A stretch of DNA of 35,921 nucleotides from Deltaproteobacteria bacterium (GCA_016218805.1 JACRCW010000170.1:1-35921), one strand, 5' to 3'. Shown: positions 8,001 to 15,830, counted from the stretch's first letter. Notes: generated by a model from the letters alone, not told the origin. Numbers and translations: made by a program.

Positions 8001-8128
8001 TGGGTGAAGCCCGGAACACGCCTGGTGAAGCCCGGAACCGGGGTGGTGAACCCCGCACACCTACATGGTGAGGCCCGCAGCCGGGGTGGTGAAGCCCGGA
8101 ACGGGGGTGGTGAAGCCCGGAACCGGGC
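8001..8128 (+). repeat. Degenerate 21-22 bp tandem repeat, six copies
   Basis: Six head-to-tail units with consensus TGGTGAAGCCCGGAACCGGGG start at 8001, 8023, 8044, 8066, 8087 and 8108 (lengths 22, 21, 22, 21, 21, 21), followed by a partial TGGTGGTGAAAATTC. Units 2, 5 and 6 are nearly identical; 3 and 4 are diverged. There are no unique spacers, so this is not CRISPR. It lies just past the stop of the minus-strand 264-aa gene. The 22-bp units break the reading frame, so it is unlikely to be coding. Confidence 0.85.
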
Positions 8129-8162
8129 TGGTGGTGAAAATTCGGCACAGGGGGGACGGCCG

Positions 8163-8957
8163 CTAACGGGGCGTGCCGCCCGTGCCGCCGGCGCCGGGGT
8201 CGCCCACGGCGGACTTCTTGGCGCCGTACACGTTGTCCAACCGGTAGCGGGCTTCGCGGGTTGGGTCATTGGGGTAGGCCGCCAGACCCTGCTTGGAGAC
8301 GTGCATCATCACGTCCATCAGCAGGCGCTCCAGCCGTTCCTGCTGCAGCGATCCCTGCCCGCGGTCCGCGCGCATCAGCCGCGCCGCGCGCCGGGCTGCC
8401 TTCTGCTGGTCAATCAGGTCCCGTGCCTCCACCACCAGGCGGTCCACGCGGGCCTTGTCCGGAAGGTGCGCCCTGACGGCGGCCACGTTCTCCAGGACCA
8501 CGTCCATCCGCATCATCACCACATTCAGGCGCTGCGTCTTGCGGCTCTGCAGGGAGAACAGGTCCGCCGGGATGCCGGCCGCGTCGCCGATCTTGCCCAG
8601 TTCACCGCGAATGGCCACCAGGCGGTCGCATGCCGCGTCCGCGTCCTGCGTCTTGAGCGTGCTGGCCGCGGCGCTGCGGACCAGCTCCGCCGCGTGCGGC
8701 GAAAGCAGGTCTTTGAGCAATTCAATGCGTTTCAGCATGCCCTCGCTGACGGGGTATTCGCGGGCGATGAGGTCCGCCAGGTCCTGGCGGGCCCCCAGCA
8801 TCTCCTCCGCGTCCGCGATGACATCCGCGGGATGTGAGGTGACTTCGCTGAAGTGGTCTCCCAGCGCGGCCGCTTCGGCGAGCAGGCTGTCCTGGGTGGG
8901 GCTTTCCAGCGGAATGGCCGGTGGCAGCCCGAACTCGGGAATGGGTCCGATAGACAT
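8163..8957 (-). CDS. Helical hypothetical protein downstream of the ATPase/HNH pair
   Basis: 264 aa. The ATG at 8957 is chosen because AGGAGGG lies 10-11 nt upstream and the longer frame would run back through the HNH gene. No signal peptide or membrane segment is present. The N-terminus is Pro-rich (PIPEFGLPPAIPLESP), the middle is a series of amphipathic helices (EEMLGARQDLADLIAREYP; KTQRLNVVMMRMDVVLENV), and the end is QGLAAYPNDPTREARYRL then a Gly-rich tail. I do not recognise the family. It lies 28 nt after the HNH stop on the same strand, so co-transcription is likely. Its composition looks more like the host genes than the two upstream genes do, so it might equally be resident. Confidence 0.7.
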   Translation of the reverse strand: MSIGPIPEFGLPPAIPLESPTQDSLLAEAAALGDHFSEVTSHPADVIADAEEMLGARQDLADLIAREYPVSEGMLKRIELLKDLLSPHAAELVRSAAASTLKTQDADAACDRLVAIRGELGKIGDAAGIPADLFSLQSRKTQRLNVVMMRMDVVLENVAAVRAHLPDKARVDRLVVEARDLIDQQKAARRAARLMRADRGQGSLQQERLERLLMDVMMHVSKQGLAAYPNDPTREARYRLDNVYGAKKSAVGDPGAGGTGGTPR

Positions 8958-8985
8958 GGTTGTTGTTCCCTCCTGGGTGGCGCCT

Positions 8986-9726
8986 TTATCGGCTGCCCAG
9001 CGGGGAGGCAAGGGTTGCTGCAGTGCCGTCTTGAGCCAGAAGAACCCCATGATGTCGGAGGAACGCCAGCGCCAACCCGGAGAATCTCCGTTGAGGATGA
9101 GCGTGGTCACATAGCTCCTTTTCCCGCCGGCGGCGCTCACTTGGCCTCGCCACCTTCCAGCGCAGCAGAGCCGGTTCAAGCACATCGCTCACGTGTTCCT
9201 GTCGCAACAGGTTCAAGTCATCCCGGTCAAGCTGGCATGCCTTGATCGTTGCTTTGCCGCGGGGCGAAAGCCCGACTATCAACCATCGCCCGCCGACCTG
9301 GCGGAAGGTCACATGGTCTTCTGGCAGCGCGCCCTCCAAACCGTCCGGGCAGATGATGAGCGCGGCTTCCTGGCGCCACGCGGATCGGAACCAGGGCAGT
9401 CTTCGCTTGGCGAGACGTCTGCCGCTGACGGGGAAGTTGTCGCCCTTCCCGCGGTTGCAGTTCGCGCATGAGAAGAACAGGTTCTTCAGCTCGTACGCCA
9501 ACCACCAGTACGTAGACTTGGGCCGAAAATGCTCGACGTCGTTGTACCGCTCCTCCACGCGCGACTCGCAGTAGCAGCACTTGCGCCCTTGCGCCTCGTA
9601 AAGGCCACCCTTCACTTCCGACCAGATGTTGGGCAGGAACTTTGATGGTCCACGCAGCCGGCGCGACGCCTGGGTAGCCCGTTTCTCCCAGTCCCTGGCC
9701 GCGCTGGCCTTACTGACCCGCCGCAA
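8986..9726 (-). CDS. HNH endonuclease, PtuB/TIGR02646-like
   Basis: 246 aa, TTG start 1 nt after the ATPase stop (no other start codon lies upstream before a stop), so translation is probably coupled. Key region: KCCYCES with Cys50/Cys53, DVEHFRPKS with His66 as the likely catalytic base, ELKNLFFSCANCNRGKGD with Asn82 and Cys87/Cys90. This is the zinc-ribbon HNH arrangement seen in the nucleases paired with ABC-type ATPases in Septu defence systems and some retron systems. The remainder (~105-246) carries no recognised domain. The role is inferred as cleavage of foreign nucleic acid under control of the ATPase. Base composition looks lower in GC than neighbouring genes. Confidence 0.85.
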   Translation of the reverse strand: MRRVSKASAARDWEKRATQASRRLRGPSKFLPNIWSEVKGGLYEAQGRKCCYCESRVEERYNDVEHFRPKSTYWWLAYELKNLFFSCANCNRGKGDNFPVSGRRLAKRRLPWFRSAWRQEAALIICPDGLEGALPEDHVTFRQVGGRWLIVGLSPRGKATIKACQLDRDDLNLLRQEHVSDVLEPALLRWKVARPSERRRREKELCDHAHPQRRFSGLALAFLRHHGVLLAQDGTAATLASPLGSR

Positions 9727-9727
9727 C

Positions 9728-10993
9728 TCAGACCCCTCTTGTCGTCAGGTACGGGCCGAGTTCCTCCTCCAGCGCTTCAAGCCTGGTGCGCCGTCCTGGC
9801 GGCAGGTCCTTTTCAACTGACAGGTCCAAGTACTCGTCCAGCTTCTTCCGGAGATCTACCCGGCCTGCATAGGGAATCCCAAAATAGCTGGTCAATAGTT
9901 CGGTTGTGTTCAGGAGCCCCGGCGGTCCAACGCGGGGAGCGACTGCCACGCCGTCCTTTCCAAGTTCGAGCCGGATGACCTCGTCCGCCTCCATGGACGC
10001 CACCAACAGGGGCGAATGGGTGGTGACGACGAACTGCACCTTCGGGAACAGCCTCCTCAGTATCGGAGCCACCGTGCGTTGCCACGCCGGATGGAGGTGC
10101 AGGTCCAACTCATCAATGAGCGCGATTCCCTCAATCTCGCGAGCAGGTCGGATCTCCCCTTTTTCAAGATAGGCATGCCCGAGCAGGTCCGCGATCCAGG
10201 CCAACATGGACTGGTAGCCATCCGACAGTGAGGTCGCTGGAAGCTTCATGGTCCGGCCACCCGCGGTGACGGTGAAGCGCCGCGTTTCGAGCAGGCGGCG
10301 GAGCGCTTTGACTCCGTCCCGGCCACGGATTTCCACATCCTCCAGGAAAGGGAACAGGCGCTCATCACCTGGGCCCGTGGCCAGCAATGCCTCTTTGAGG
10401 GCCTTGGAGAACGCCAGCGCGGCGCCCGACGAGTCCTCCAGCAGCGCTCCATAGAAGTCCGTGCCCAGGACCTTGTGGTGCTTGGAGAACAGTCCTTCAA
10501 CCCGGTCATGGGGGGGATTCCGGGGCAGCGCCACCTCGCCCGGCCGCGGAAGGAACCTGCCGACGCCGTAGCCCACCACAAAGAACCCGGGGAGGCGTTT
10601 CGCACGCAGGTCAATCAGCGGGGTGCCTGGGGAGGCCCGCTCCTCGAACGTGAACTCGTGAAACCCCGGTTTCACAGACACGGTTGGCGAGTAGCCTGGG
10701 CCCGTGACGGCTGGTGCGAAGTCCGCTTCCCACTGGGTGCGCTGGCCATTGACCTGGCCCGCGCGGGGTCTCCACTTCTTGGCCGGCACAAGGTTCTGCG
10801 CATCCTCTATGAGCGCCGCCCCCAATGTGGGGCCGGCCGCTGCCAGGGCAACCAACTGAAGAACCGTTGATTTGCAGCAGCCGTTTTCCGCCAGCAGGAC
10901 AGTCCACATCCGGGGCCCGCTCTCACGCATGAAGTCAAGCTGCATGCTCCGGATGAGGCGGACGCTCTGGATGTTGAGACGCTGGATGTACAT
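9728..10993 (-). CDS. ABC-type AAA ATPase, PtuA-like (Septu-like defence)
   Basis: 421 aa, ATG start with GGAG about 5 nt upstream. An SMC/ABC-like ATPase: Walker A at 35-43 reads AENGCCKST, GYGVGRF follows near 141, the ABC signature LSDGYQSM is at 256-263, Walker B ALIDELD at 291-297 with the catalytic acidic residue, and the switch His is in TTHSP (326). The Walker A departs from GxxGxGKS/T at the first Gly (Ala35) and at the Gly before Lys (Cys40); Lys41 and Ser42 remain. Gene order ATPase then HNH matches ptuA-ptuB. No reverse transcriptase, methylase or retron-like gene is adjacent. The defence function is inferred from this pairing. Confidence 0.88.
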   Translation of the reverse strand: MYIQRLNIQSVRLIRSMQLDFMRESGPRMWTVLLAENGCCKSTVLQLVALAAAGPTLGAALIEDAQNLVPAKKWRPRAGQVNGQRTQWEADFAPAVTGPGYSPTVSVKPGFHEFTFEERASPGTPLIDLRAKRLPGFFVVGYGVGRFLPRPGEVALPRNPPHDRVEGLFSKHHKVLGTDFYGALLEDSSGAALAFSKALKEALLATGPGDERLFPFLEDVEIRGRDGVKALRRLLETRRFTVTAGGRTMKLPATSLSDGYQSMLAWIADLLGHAYLEKGEIRPAREIEGIALIDELDLHLHPAWQRTVAPILRRLFPKVQFVVTTHSPLLVASMEADEVIRLELGKDGVAVAPRVGPPGLLNTTELLTSYFGIPYAGRVDLRKKLDEYLDLSVEKDLPPGRRTRLEALEEELGPYLTTRGV

Positions 10994-11011
10994 GCGGCTC
11001 CGACGCTGGTT

Positions 11012-11030
11012 TTCCCGGGGGGGGCGGGAA
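11012..11030. promoter_or_regulatory. Inverted repeat TTCCCG-N7-CGGGAA upstream of ATPase gene
   Basis: Two 6-bp arms (11012-11017 and 11025-11030) flank a run of seven G. The element is 19-37 nt upstream of the ATPase ATG, a position typical of operators, but it could also be an mRNA leader hairpin. There is no further support. Confidence 0.3.
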
Positions 11031-11267
11031 CCCTCCTCAGGCCCTTGCTAGCACAAAGGCGGGCGCCAGGGCGCCTGCATGGCCCGCGGAAGGCTCGCGC
11101 GGGGCGGCGGCATCCCGAGACGGGTGGAAGCGTGGGGAGGGCTCGTCAAGGCGGGAAGCGGACGGCGCGTCTTGCAGAGCCCGCGGGCGCGCTGAGCCCA
11201 GGGCTGGGTAGGGGGATGGTCAGTGAGTACACCAGGCAGCGGGCGGCAGGGCAGGGTGTTCAGCCCA

Positions 11268-11296
11268 GAAGGTGTCTCGTTTTGTGAGACACCTTC
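11268..11296. promoter_or_regulatory. Perfect 11-bp inverted repeat (GAAGGTGTCTC / GAGACACCTTC)
   Basis: Arms at 11268-11278 and 11286-11296 are exact reverse complements with a 7-nt GTTTTGT loop. It lies ~190 nt before the FtsZ-like start and ~275 nt from the ATPase start. Not followed by a T tract, so a regulator-binding site is more likely than a terminator. Which gene it serves is unknown. Confidence 0.6.
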
Positions 11297-11485
11297 CGCG
11301 GCAGGAGGGGTGTCATCCCGCGCGGCACACGACCTTCGGTCACCAAACGGGACCTCGATTCTCATCAGGGTTGATCTCCTGCCGGCCTGGGCGCATGCGG
11401 GGATGTGTCCCGGTTCCTGGGAGGCATCCGCCCGCCTTTTGCTCCCGGGCCGTTTTCTGGAACGGCCAGCCAGATGGGAGGTAGC

Positions 11486-13204
11486 GTGCCCTTTGCGCGG
11501 CGTACCGCCGTGGAGGGTCTCACCGTGGCGGGACCGGGCAAGACCGACAAGCTGTCGCTGCGCATGGGCGCGGTGGGGCTGGGCCAGGCGGGCGGGAACC
11601 TGGCGCAGGAGTTCCACCGGCGGGGCTACCGCGCCTTGGCGGTGAACACGGCGTCCACGGACCTGCGCGCGCTGGGCGGGACGGACGGACTGCCCGAGGA
11701 GGCGCGGCTCTACATTGGCGTGGAGGGCAGCGACGGAGCCGGCAAGGACCCGGACTACGGGCGGGCGTGCCTGGAGCAGCACAAGGAGCGCGTGGTGGAG
11801 GAGGTTCGCGCGCGGATGGAAGGCGTGGATGTGGTGGTGTTGTGCGCCGGGCTGGGTGGCGGGACGGGGAGCTGCGTGGGGGACCTGCAGCGGATGTTGG
11901 AGCCCGCGGGGTTGCCGCTGGCCGCGCTGGTGACGCTTCCCTCCGCCAGCGAAAGCGCCGTGGTGAAAGTGAACGCGGTCAAGGCCGCGCAGGACGTGGT
12001 GGATGCGCGGCTCAACGCGCGCCTGGTTGTGGACAACGGGCGGCTGGCGGGGATGTACCCGGACGCGGACGTGCTGTCGTACTACCCCACGGCCAACCGG
12101 GCGGTGCTGGACCCGCTGGATGAGCTCAACCGCCTCAACAGCCGCGCGGACATCCGCAGCATCCGCAGCTTTGACGGCGAAGACTTCCGCAAGGTGTTCC
12201 TCTCCGGCGGCGTGGTGGTGCCGTGCGTGTCGCAGCTGGATGAGACGTCACTGAGCGCCAAGGCCATGGAGGCAGCCGTGCTGGGGGCGGTGGACGGCGG
12301 GCATGCGTTTGCGCCGGGGATGCCGCTGCAGAAGGTGTCCCTGCTGGCGGTGGTGCTGGTGGCTCCGGAAGAGGTGCTCAAGGAGACGCGCAACAAGGCG
12401 CTGGATGAGCTGGAGGGCAACCTCAAGTCCAAGACGGGCGGCGGCGCGGTCTACATGGGCGTGTACGCCACGCGCACCAAGGAGACCACGCTGTTGGTGA
12501 TGAGCGCGTCCCAGGCGCTGCCGCGCACGGTGGAGGAACTGCTGGCCAGCGCGCGCAAGGAAGGGCAGGTGCTCAGCACCAAGATCCATGAAGAGCTGCC
12601 CCCGCTGGACGTGTCCTCCGTGGCGGGGATGAACCTGTCACGCGCGCCGGCGCCGGCGCGGCTGTCCCGGCCGCCCTCCGCGTCCGGGCCCCCATCCCGC
12701 GCGCCGCGGCCCGTGTCCTCCCAGGTGCCGCCCCCGCGGCATGAAGCCGGCGCGTTCCAGGAGCCCATTGTCACGGACGCCACGCAGGACGCCGCGCTGC
12801 ACGCCGCGCGCGCCTCCGGCCCGCCGCGCCCGGCTCCGCGGCCCGCGCCCGCGGCGGGTGTGTCCACGCAGGTGCTGCCCGCGCCAGAGGAGGGCGAACT
12901 GGGCGCGCCCCCCCAGGGCGATGACCCCGACCAGCTGCAGAAGTTCTACGAGGACCTGGTGGAGCGCTTCCGCGGCGCGCCGGACCGCAAGGCGCGTGAG
13001 CGCGTGGCCCGCCGCCTCATTGAGGACAGCCGCTCTGATGACGAGGACCTCCGCGCGCTGAGCGTGTGGGCCATGGTGGCGCTCAATGAGCGCGGTTTCC
13101 GGCGGGCGCTGCTCAACGCCACCCGGGACAGTTCCGCCGAGGTGCGGCGCCTGGCGCAGGACGGCCTGCAGCGTCTGGGCGCCCCAGAGGGCGGTGACGA
13201 ATAG
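11486..13204 (+). CDS. FtsZ/tubulin-superfamily GTPase with Pro-rich linker and helical tail
   Basis: About 572 aa from a GTG at 11486, preceded by GGGAGG at 4 nt; ATG 11474 and GTG 11405 are in-frame alternatives. The N-terminal ~370 residues carry FtsZ/tubulin marks: VGLGQAGGNLA near 29-40, VNTASTDL (53-60), the G-box AGLGGGTGSC with GGGTGS at 124-129, and a T7-like loop SFDGEDFRKVF where FtsZ has NxDFADVK. A Pro/Ala/Ser linker (~395-500) follows, and the last ~75 residues form paired helices like HEAT repeats (VERFRGAPDRKARERVARRL; SAEVRRLAQDGLQRL). It differs from the division FtsZ in length and tail, and no dcw genes are nearby. Likely a filament-forming GTPase with a non-division role. 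Confidence 0.82.
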   Translation: MPFARRTAVEGLTVAGPGKTDKLSLRMGAVGLGQAGGNLAQEFHRRGYRALAVNTASTDLRALGGTDGLPEEARLYIGVEGSDGAGKDPDYGRACLEQHKERVVEEVRARMEGVDVVVLCAGLGGGTGSCVGDLQRMLEPAGLPLAALVTLPSASESAVVKVNAVKAAQDVVDARLNARLVVDNGRLAGMYPDADVLSYYPTANRAVLDPLDELNRLNSRADIRSIRSFDGEDFRKVFLSGGVVVPCVSQLDETSLSAKAMEAAVLGAVDGGHAFAPGMPLQKVSLLAVVLVAPEEVLKETRNKALDELEGNLKSKTGGGAVYMGVYATRTKETTLLVMSASQALPRTVEELLASARKEGQVLSTKIHEELPPLDVSSVAGMNLSRAPAPARLSRPPSASGPPSRAPRPVSSQVPPPRHEAGAFQEPIVTDATQDAALHAARASGPPRPAPRPAPAAGVSTQVLPAPEEGELGAPPQGDDPDQLQKFYEDLVERFRGAPDRKARERVARRLIEDSRSDDEDLRALSVWAMVALNERGFRRALLNATRDSSAEVRRLAQDGLQRLGAPEGGDE

Positions 13205-13301
13205 GGTGCGCACCGCAGACTCCCAATGGCGTTTGTGGGGTGGGAGTGGCGGTGGTACGAGCGAGCGGTCGCGGGGACGGGGCGGGAGCCTGGGAACGCA
13301 C

Positions 13302-14060
13302 GTGACCGCGCTGACGTTGTTTGACAATGGCCACCACCGCAACATCCTGCTGGAGGATTTCAGCGAGGACAGCGTGGTGCAGTCCAGCCAGCACCTCATC
13401 ATTGATGGCACCGACGCAATGATCCTGGACCCGGGCGGTCACCGCTTCTACCGCCAGGTGATGTCCGCCACCATGTCCGCGCTCAAGGGCGGCAAGCTCA
13501 CGCACATCTTCCTGTCCCACCAGGACCCGGACGTGGCCAGCGCCCTCAACGGGTGGCTGACCACCACCGAGGCCACCGCGTGGGCCTCCGTGCTGTGGAC
13601 GCGGTTCATGCCGCACTTTGGGATGGACCGCTTTGTGGCGCAGCGGCTCAAGGGCATCCCGGATGAGGGCATGCGCCTGATGCTGGGACAGTGTGAACTG
13701 TGCATCCTGCCGGCGCATTTCCTCCATTCGCCGGGCAACTTCCACGTCTATGACCCGGTGTCCCGGATTCTGTACTCCGGTGACCTGGGTGCCTCCCCAG
13801 GCGCGCAGGCCCGCGAGGTGGCGGACTTTGCCGCGCACGTGCCGCAGCTGGAGGCGTTCCACCGGCGGTACATGGCCTCACGCAAGGCGGCGCAGGCCTG
13901 GGTCCGCATGGTGCGCACGCTGCACGTGGAGGTGATGGCACCGCAGCACGGCGCGGTATTCCGCGGCCCCGCGCTGGTGGCGGAGTTCCTGGCCTGGTGT
14001 GAGGAGACCGACTGCGGCGTGGACCTCATTGCGGACACCTACCGGGTCCCAGCGAAGTGA
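13302..14060 (+). CDS. ODP/flavodiiron-type metallo-beta-lactamase-fold protein
   Basis: 252 aa from the GTG at 13302; longer frames run into the preceding gene. The ribosome binding site is weak. The fold shows the metal ligands of the oxygen-binding di-iron (ODP) and flavodiiron group: SHQDPD with His73, Asp75, Asp77; the His-rich segment PAHFLHSPGNFHVYDP; YSGDLGAS with the bridging Asp; and PQHGAVF with the last His. No flavodoxin domain follows, so it resembles stand-alone ODP proteins, which bind O2 at a di-iron centre and act in oxygen sensing or detoxification. It starts ~97 nt after the FtsZ-like gene and could be co-transcribed. The substrate is not deducible. Confidence 0.85.
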   Translation: MTALTLFDNGHHRNILLEDFSEDSVVQSSQHLIIDGTDAMILDPGGHRFYRQVMSATMSALKGGKLTHIFLSHQDPDVASALNGWLTTTEATAWASVLWTRFMPHFGMDRFVAQRLKGIPDEGMRLMLGQCELCILPAHFLHSPGNFHVYDPVSRILYSGDLGASPGAQAREVADFAAHVPQLEAFHRRYMASRKAAQAWVRMVRTLHVEVMAPQHGAVFRGPALVAEFLAWCEETDCGVDLIADTYRVPAK

Positions 14061-14066
14061 CCCGCG

Positions 14067-14106
14067 GCCCCGCAAGGGCAGATGACATGCGCGGGGCTTT
14101 GTGTTT
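14067..14106 (+). terminator. Rho-independent terminator after the ODP gene
   Basis: GCCCCGC (14067-14073) pairs with GCGGGGC (14091-14097) over a 17-nt loop and is followed by TTTGTGTTT. It begins 6 nt after the ODP stop codon. Confidence 0.65.
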
Positions 14107-14111
14107 AGGGT
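14082..14111 (+). promoter_or_regulatory. Candidate promoter of the prolyl isomerase gene
   Basis: ATGACA (14082-14087) and TAGGGT (14106-14111) are 18 bp apart. The element overlaps the terminator loop and tail. The start codon follows at 14175 with a good GGAGG site, giving a leader of about 55-60 nt. The same TAGGGT occurs before the FHA gene. Confidence 0.4.
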
Positions 14112-14174
14112 GCCGCCCCCCTCGGGCCCCCGCGCCGCGCGCGTGCGGGCTCCGGGTGTGCAGGAGGCTGTCGC

Positions 14175-15749
14175 ATGTTCACGGGCATGAGGGATACGGT
14201 CCACCAGGGACTGACCACGTTGATCTTCGGCGCCATCATTGTGGTGTTTGCGCTGAACTTCGGACCGGGGAGCGCGTCACAGTGCGGGACCGGGACGGAC
14301 CCGGTGGCCGCCCGCGTCAACGGGCGCAACATCTCTGAAGCGGAGTTCACCAAGGAGTACTCCAACCGCTTCCAGGAGATGACCATGTACCGGCCCGGGT
14401 ACACGGTGGACCAGGCCAAGGCGGAAGGGCTCAAGACCCAGGTGCTGGACGCCATGATTGGCCGTGAACTGCTGGCGCAGGAGGCCGAGCGCCGCGGTCT
14501 GGCGGTGGGCCCCGACGAGCTCAAGGAGCACATCCGGAAGATCCCGGGCTTCCAGACGGACGGCAAGTTCGATTTCACCAAGTACCGGCAATACACGCGC
14601 TACCAGTACATCACGGAGGCCAACTTTGAGCTGGAGTACGCGCGGCTGCTGCTCAGCCAGAAGATGCGCTCCGCCCTGGAGGACCTGGTCACCGTCTCCC
14701 CCGTGGAGGTGCGCGCCGAATACGACCGGCAGAACAACCGCGCGGACGTGGAGTTTGTGAAGTTTGATCCGGCCTTCTTCAAGAAGGACTACAAGGCGGA
14801 TGACGCGGCGGCGCAGAAGCTGCTCACCGACGACAAGAAAGCGGTGGAGGAGTACTTCACCACGCACGCGCAGCGCTACAACGAGCCGCGGCGCGTGCGC
14901 GCCCGTCACATCCTGGCCAAGGTGGGTGAAAACGCGCCCGAGGCGGAGGTGGCCAAGGCGCGCGCCAAGCTGGAGGCGGCCAAGGCGCGCCTGGACAAGG
15001 GTGAGGACTTTGCTGCGGTGGCCAAGGAAGTCAGCGAAGACAGCTCCGCGCCCAATGGCGGCGACCTGGGGATGCAGGGCCCCGGCGTGTGGGTGAAGCC
15101 GTTTGAGGACGAGGCCAACCGGCTCAAGGCGGGCGAGACCGGCGGCATCATCCGGTCGCGGTTCGGGTTCCACATCATCAAGGTGGAGGAGATCAAGGAC
15201 GCCACCAAGCGCGAGCTCAAGGACGTGGAGTCTGAGATCGCGAAGATCGTCGTTGAGGAGCGGGCGCTCAAGGCGCTGGCGCAGGCGGCGGCGGACAAGG
15301 CGGCGGCGGACCTCAAGGCGGGCAAGGCGCTGGAGGCGCAGTTTCCCGCGCCGGCCGAAGGCGTGAAGCCCGACGCGCTGGCCCCCAAGGTGGAAGTGAC
15401 CGGGTGGTTCAACAAGGGCAGCCGCTACGTGCCGCGCCTGGGTGTGGCGCCGGAGGTGGTGACGGCGGTGTTTGCGGTGGGCAAGCCCGGGCCGCTGGAC
15501 AAGGCGTATGACGTGAACGGCCGCTTCTACGTGGTCAACGTGCGGGAGCGCGAACAGGCGGACCCCAGCAAGTTTGACGAGGACAAAGAGCGCATTGAGG
15601 AGCAGCTGAAGACCGTCAACCGCGCGCGGGTGGTGCAGGACTTTGTGAAGGAGCAGCGGGATGCGTCCGGCACCGGCGTGAAGGTCAACCCGGTGGTGGT
15701 CAGCTACGAAGCGCGCCCCATGGGCCCCAATCCCATGGATGAGTTCTGA
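14175..15749 (+). CDS. PpiD/SurA-like membrane-anchored peptidyl-prolyl isomerase
   Basis: 524 aa, ATG with GGAGG 7 nt upstream. An uncleaved N-terminal anchor (TTLIFGAIIVVFALNFG, ~13-30) places the rest in the periplasm. A SurA_N-type chaperone region follows (ARVNGRNISEAEFTKEYSNR, then LDAMIGRELLAQEAERRGL). A parvulin domain lies at ~236-340 (RARHILAKV, GGDLGMQGPGVWVKPFEDEA, FGFHIIKVEE). The C-terminal third (KVEVTGWFNKG... FYVVNVRERE) resembles a second, degenerate rotamase-like segment, as in PpiD. The protein assists folding of secreted and outer-membrane proteins, which fits the many secreted products here. Slightly shorter than the usual ~620-aa PpiD. Confidence 0.9.
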   Translation: MFTGMRDTVHQGLTTLIFGAIIVVFALNFGPGSASQCGTGTDPVAARVNGRNISEAEFTKEYSNRFQEMTMYRPGYTVDQAKAEGLKTQVLDAMIGRELLAQEAERRGLAVGPDELKEHIRKIPGFQTDGKFDFTKYRQYTRYQYITEANFELEYARLLLSQKMRSALEDLVTVSPVEVRAEYDRQNNRADVEFVKFDPAFFKKDYKADDAAAQKLLTDDKKAVEEYFTTHAQRYNEPRRVRARHILAKVGENAPEAEVAKARAKLEAAKARLDKGEDFAAVAKEVSEDSSAPNGGDLGMQGPGVWVKPFEDEANRLKAGETGGIIRSRFGFHIIKVEEIKDATKRELKDVESEIAKIVVEERALKALAQAAADKAAADLKAGKALEAQFPAPAEGVKPDALAPKVEVTGWFNKGSRYVPRLGVAPEVVTAVFAVGKPGPLDKAYDVNGRFYVVNVREREQADPSKFDEDKERIEEQLKTVNRARVVQDFVKEQRDASGTGVKVNPVVVSYEARPMGPNPMDEF

Positions 15750-15811
15750 CCCAAACGCGGTTTCGATTCTGCGCGTGGTTCGCGGACGGTTCCCCGCGTG
15801 GTCGTCGTAGC

Positions 15812-15830
15812 GCGGGGGCTTGTCCCCCGC
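15812..15830. terminator. Hairpin GCGGGGG-N5-CCCCCGC
   Basis: A 7-bp perfect GC stem with a CTTGT loop, 63 nt after the isomerase stop and in a convergent intergenic region. It lacks a T tract, so it may act as a pause or Rho-assisted end. Confidence 0.4.

Larger units (their letters stand above)
10994..11485. other. Gene-free divergent intergenic region
   Basis: About 490 bp between the minus-strand ATPase start and the + strand FtsZ-like gene. It contains TTCCCG-N7-CGGGAA close to the ATPase start, an 11-bp perfect inverted repeat at 11268-11296, and otherwise GC-rich sequence without a supportable gene. It must hold both divergent promoters, but no clear -35/-10 pair was found. Confidence 0.6.

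Noticed and set aside
8001..8128. CRISPR array
   Set aside because: Units are contiguous without unique spacers, and no cas gene is nearby.
7709..8269. 186-codon minus-strand frame across the repeat array
   Set aside because: It encodes repeated RASPP-like low complexity from the tandem repeat, has no domain, and overlaps the end of the 264-aa gene.
8986..10993. Complete retron system
   Set aside because: No reverse transcriptase gene or recognisable msr/msd RNA is present beside the ATPase/HNH pair.
11321..11340. Sigma-54 promoter (GGCAC...) near the inverted repeat
   Set aside because: The -12 GC is not at the right distance from the -24 GG.
13202..13207. TAGGGT as a promoter of the ODP gene
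   Set aside because: The TAG is the stop codon of the preceding gene and no -35-like hexamer lies 16-19 bp upstream.
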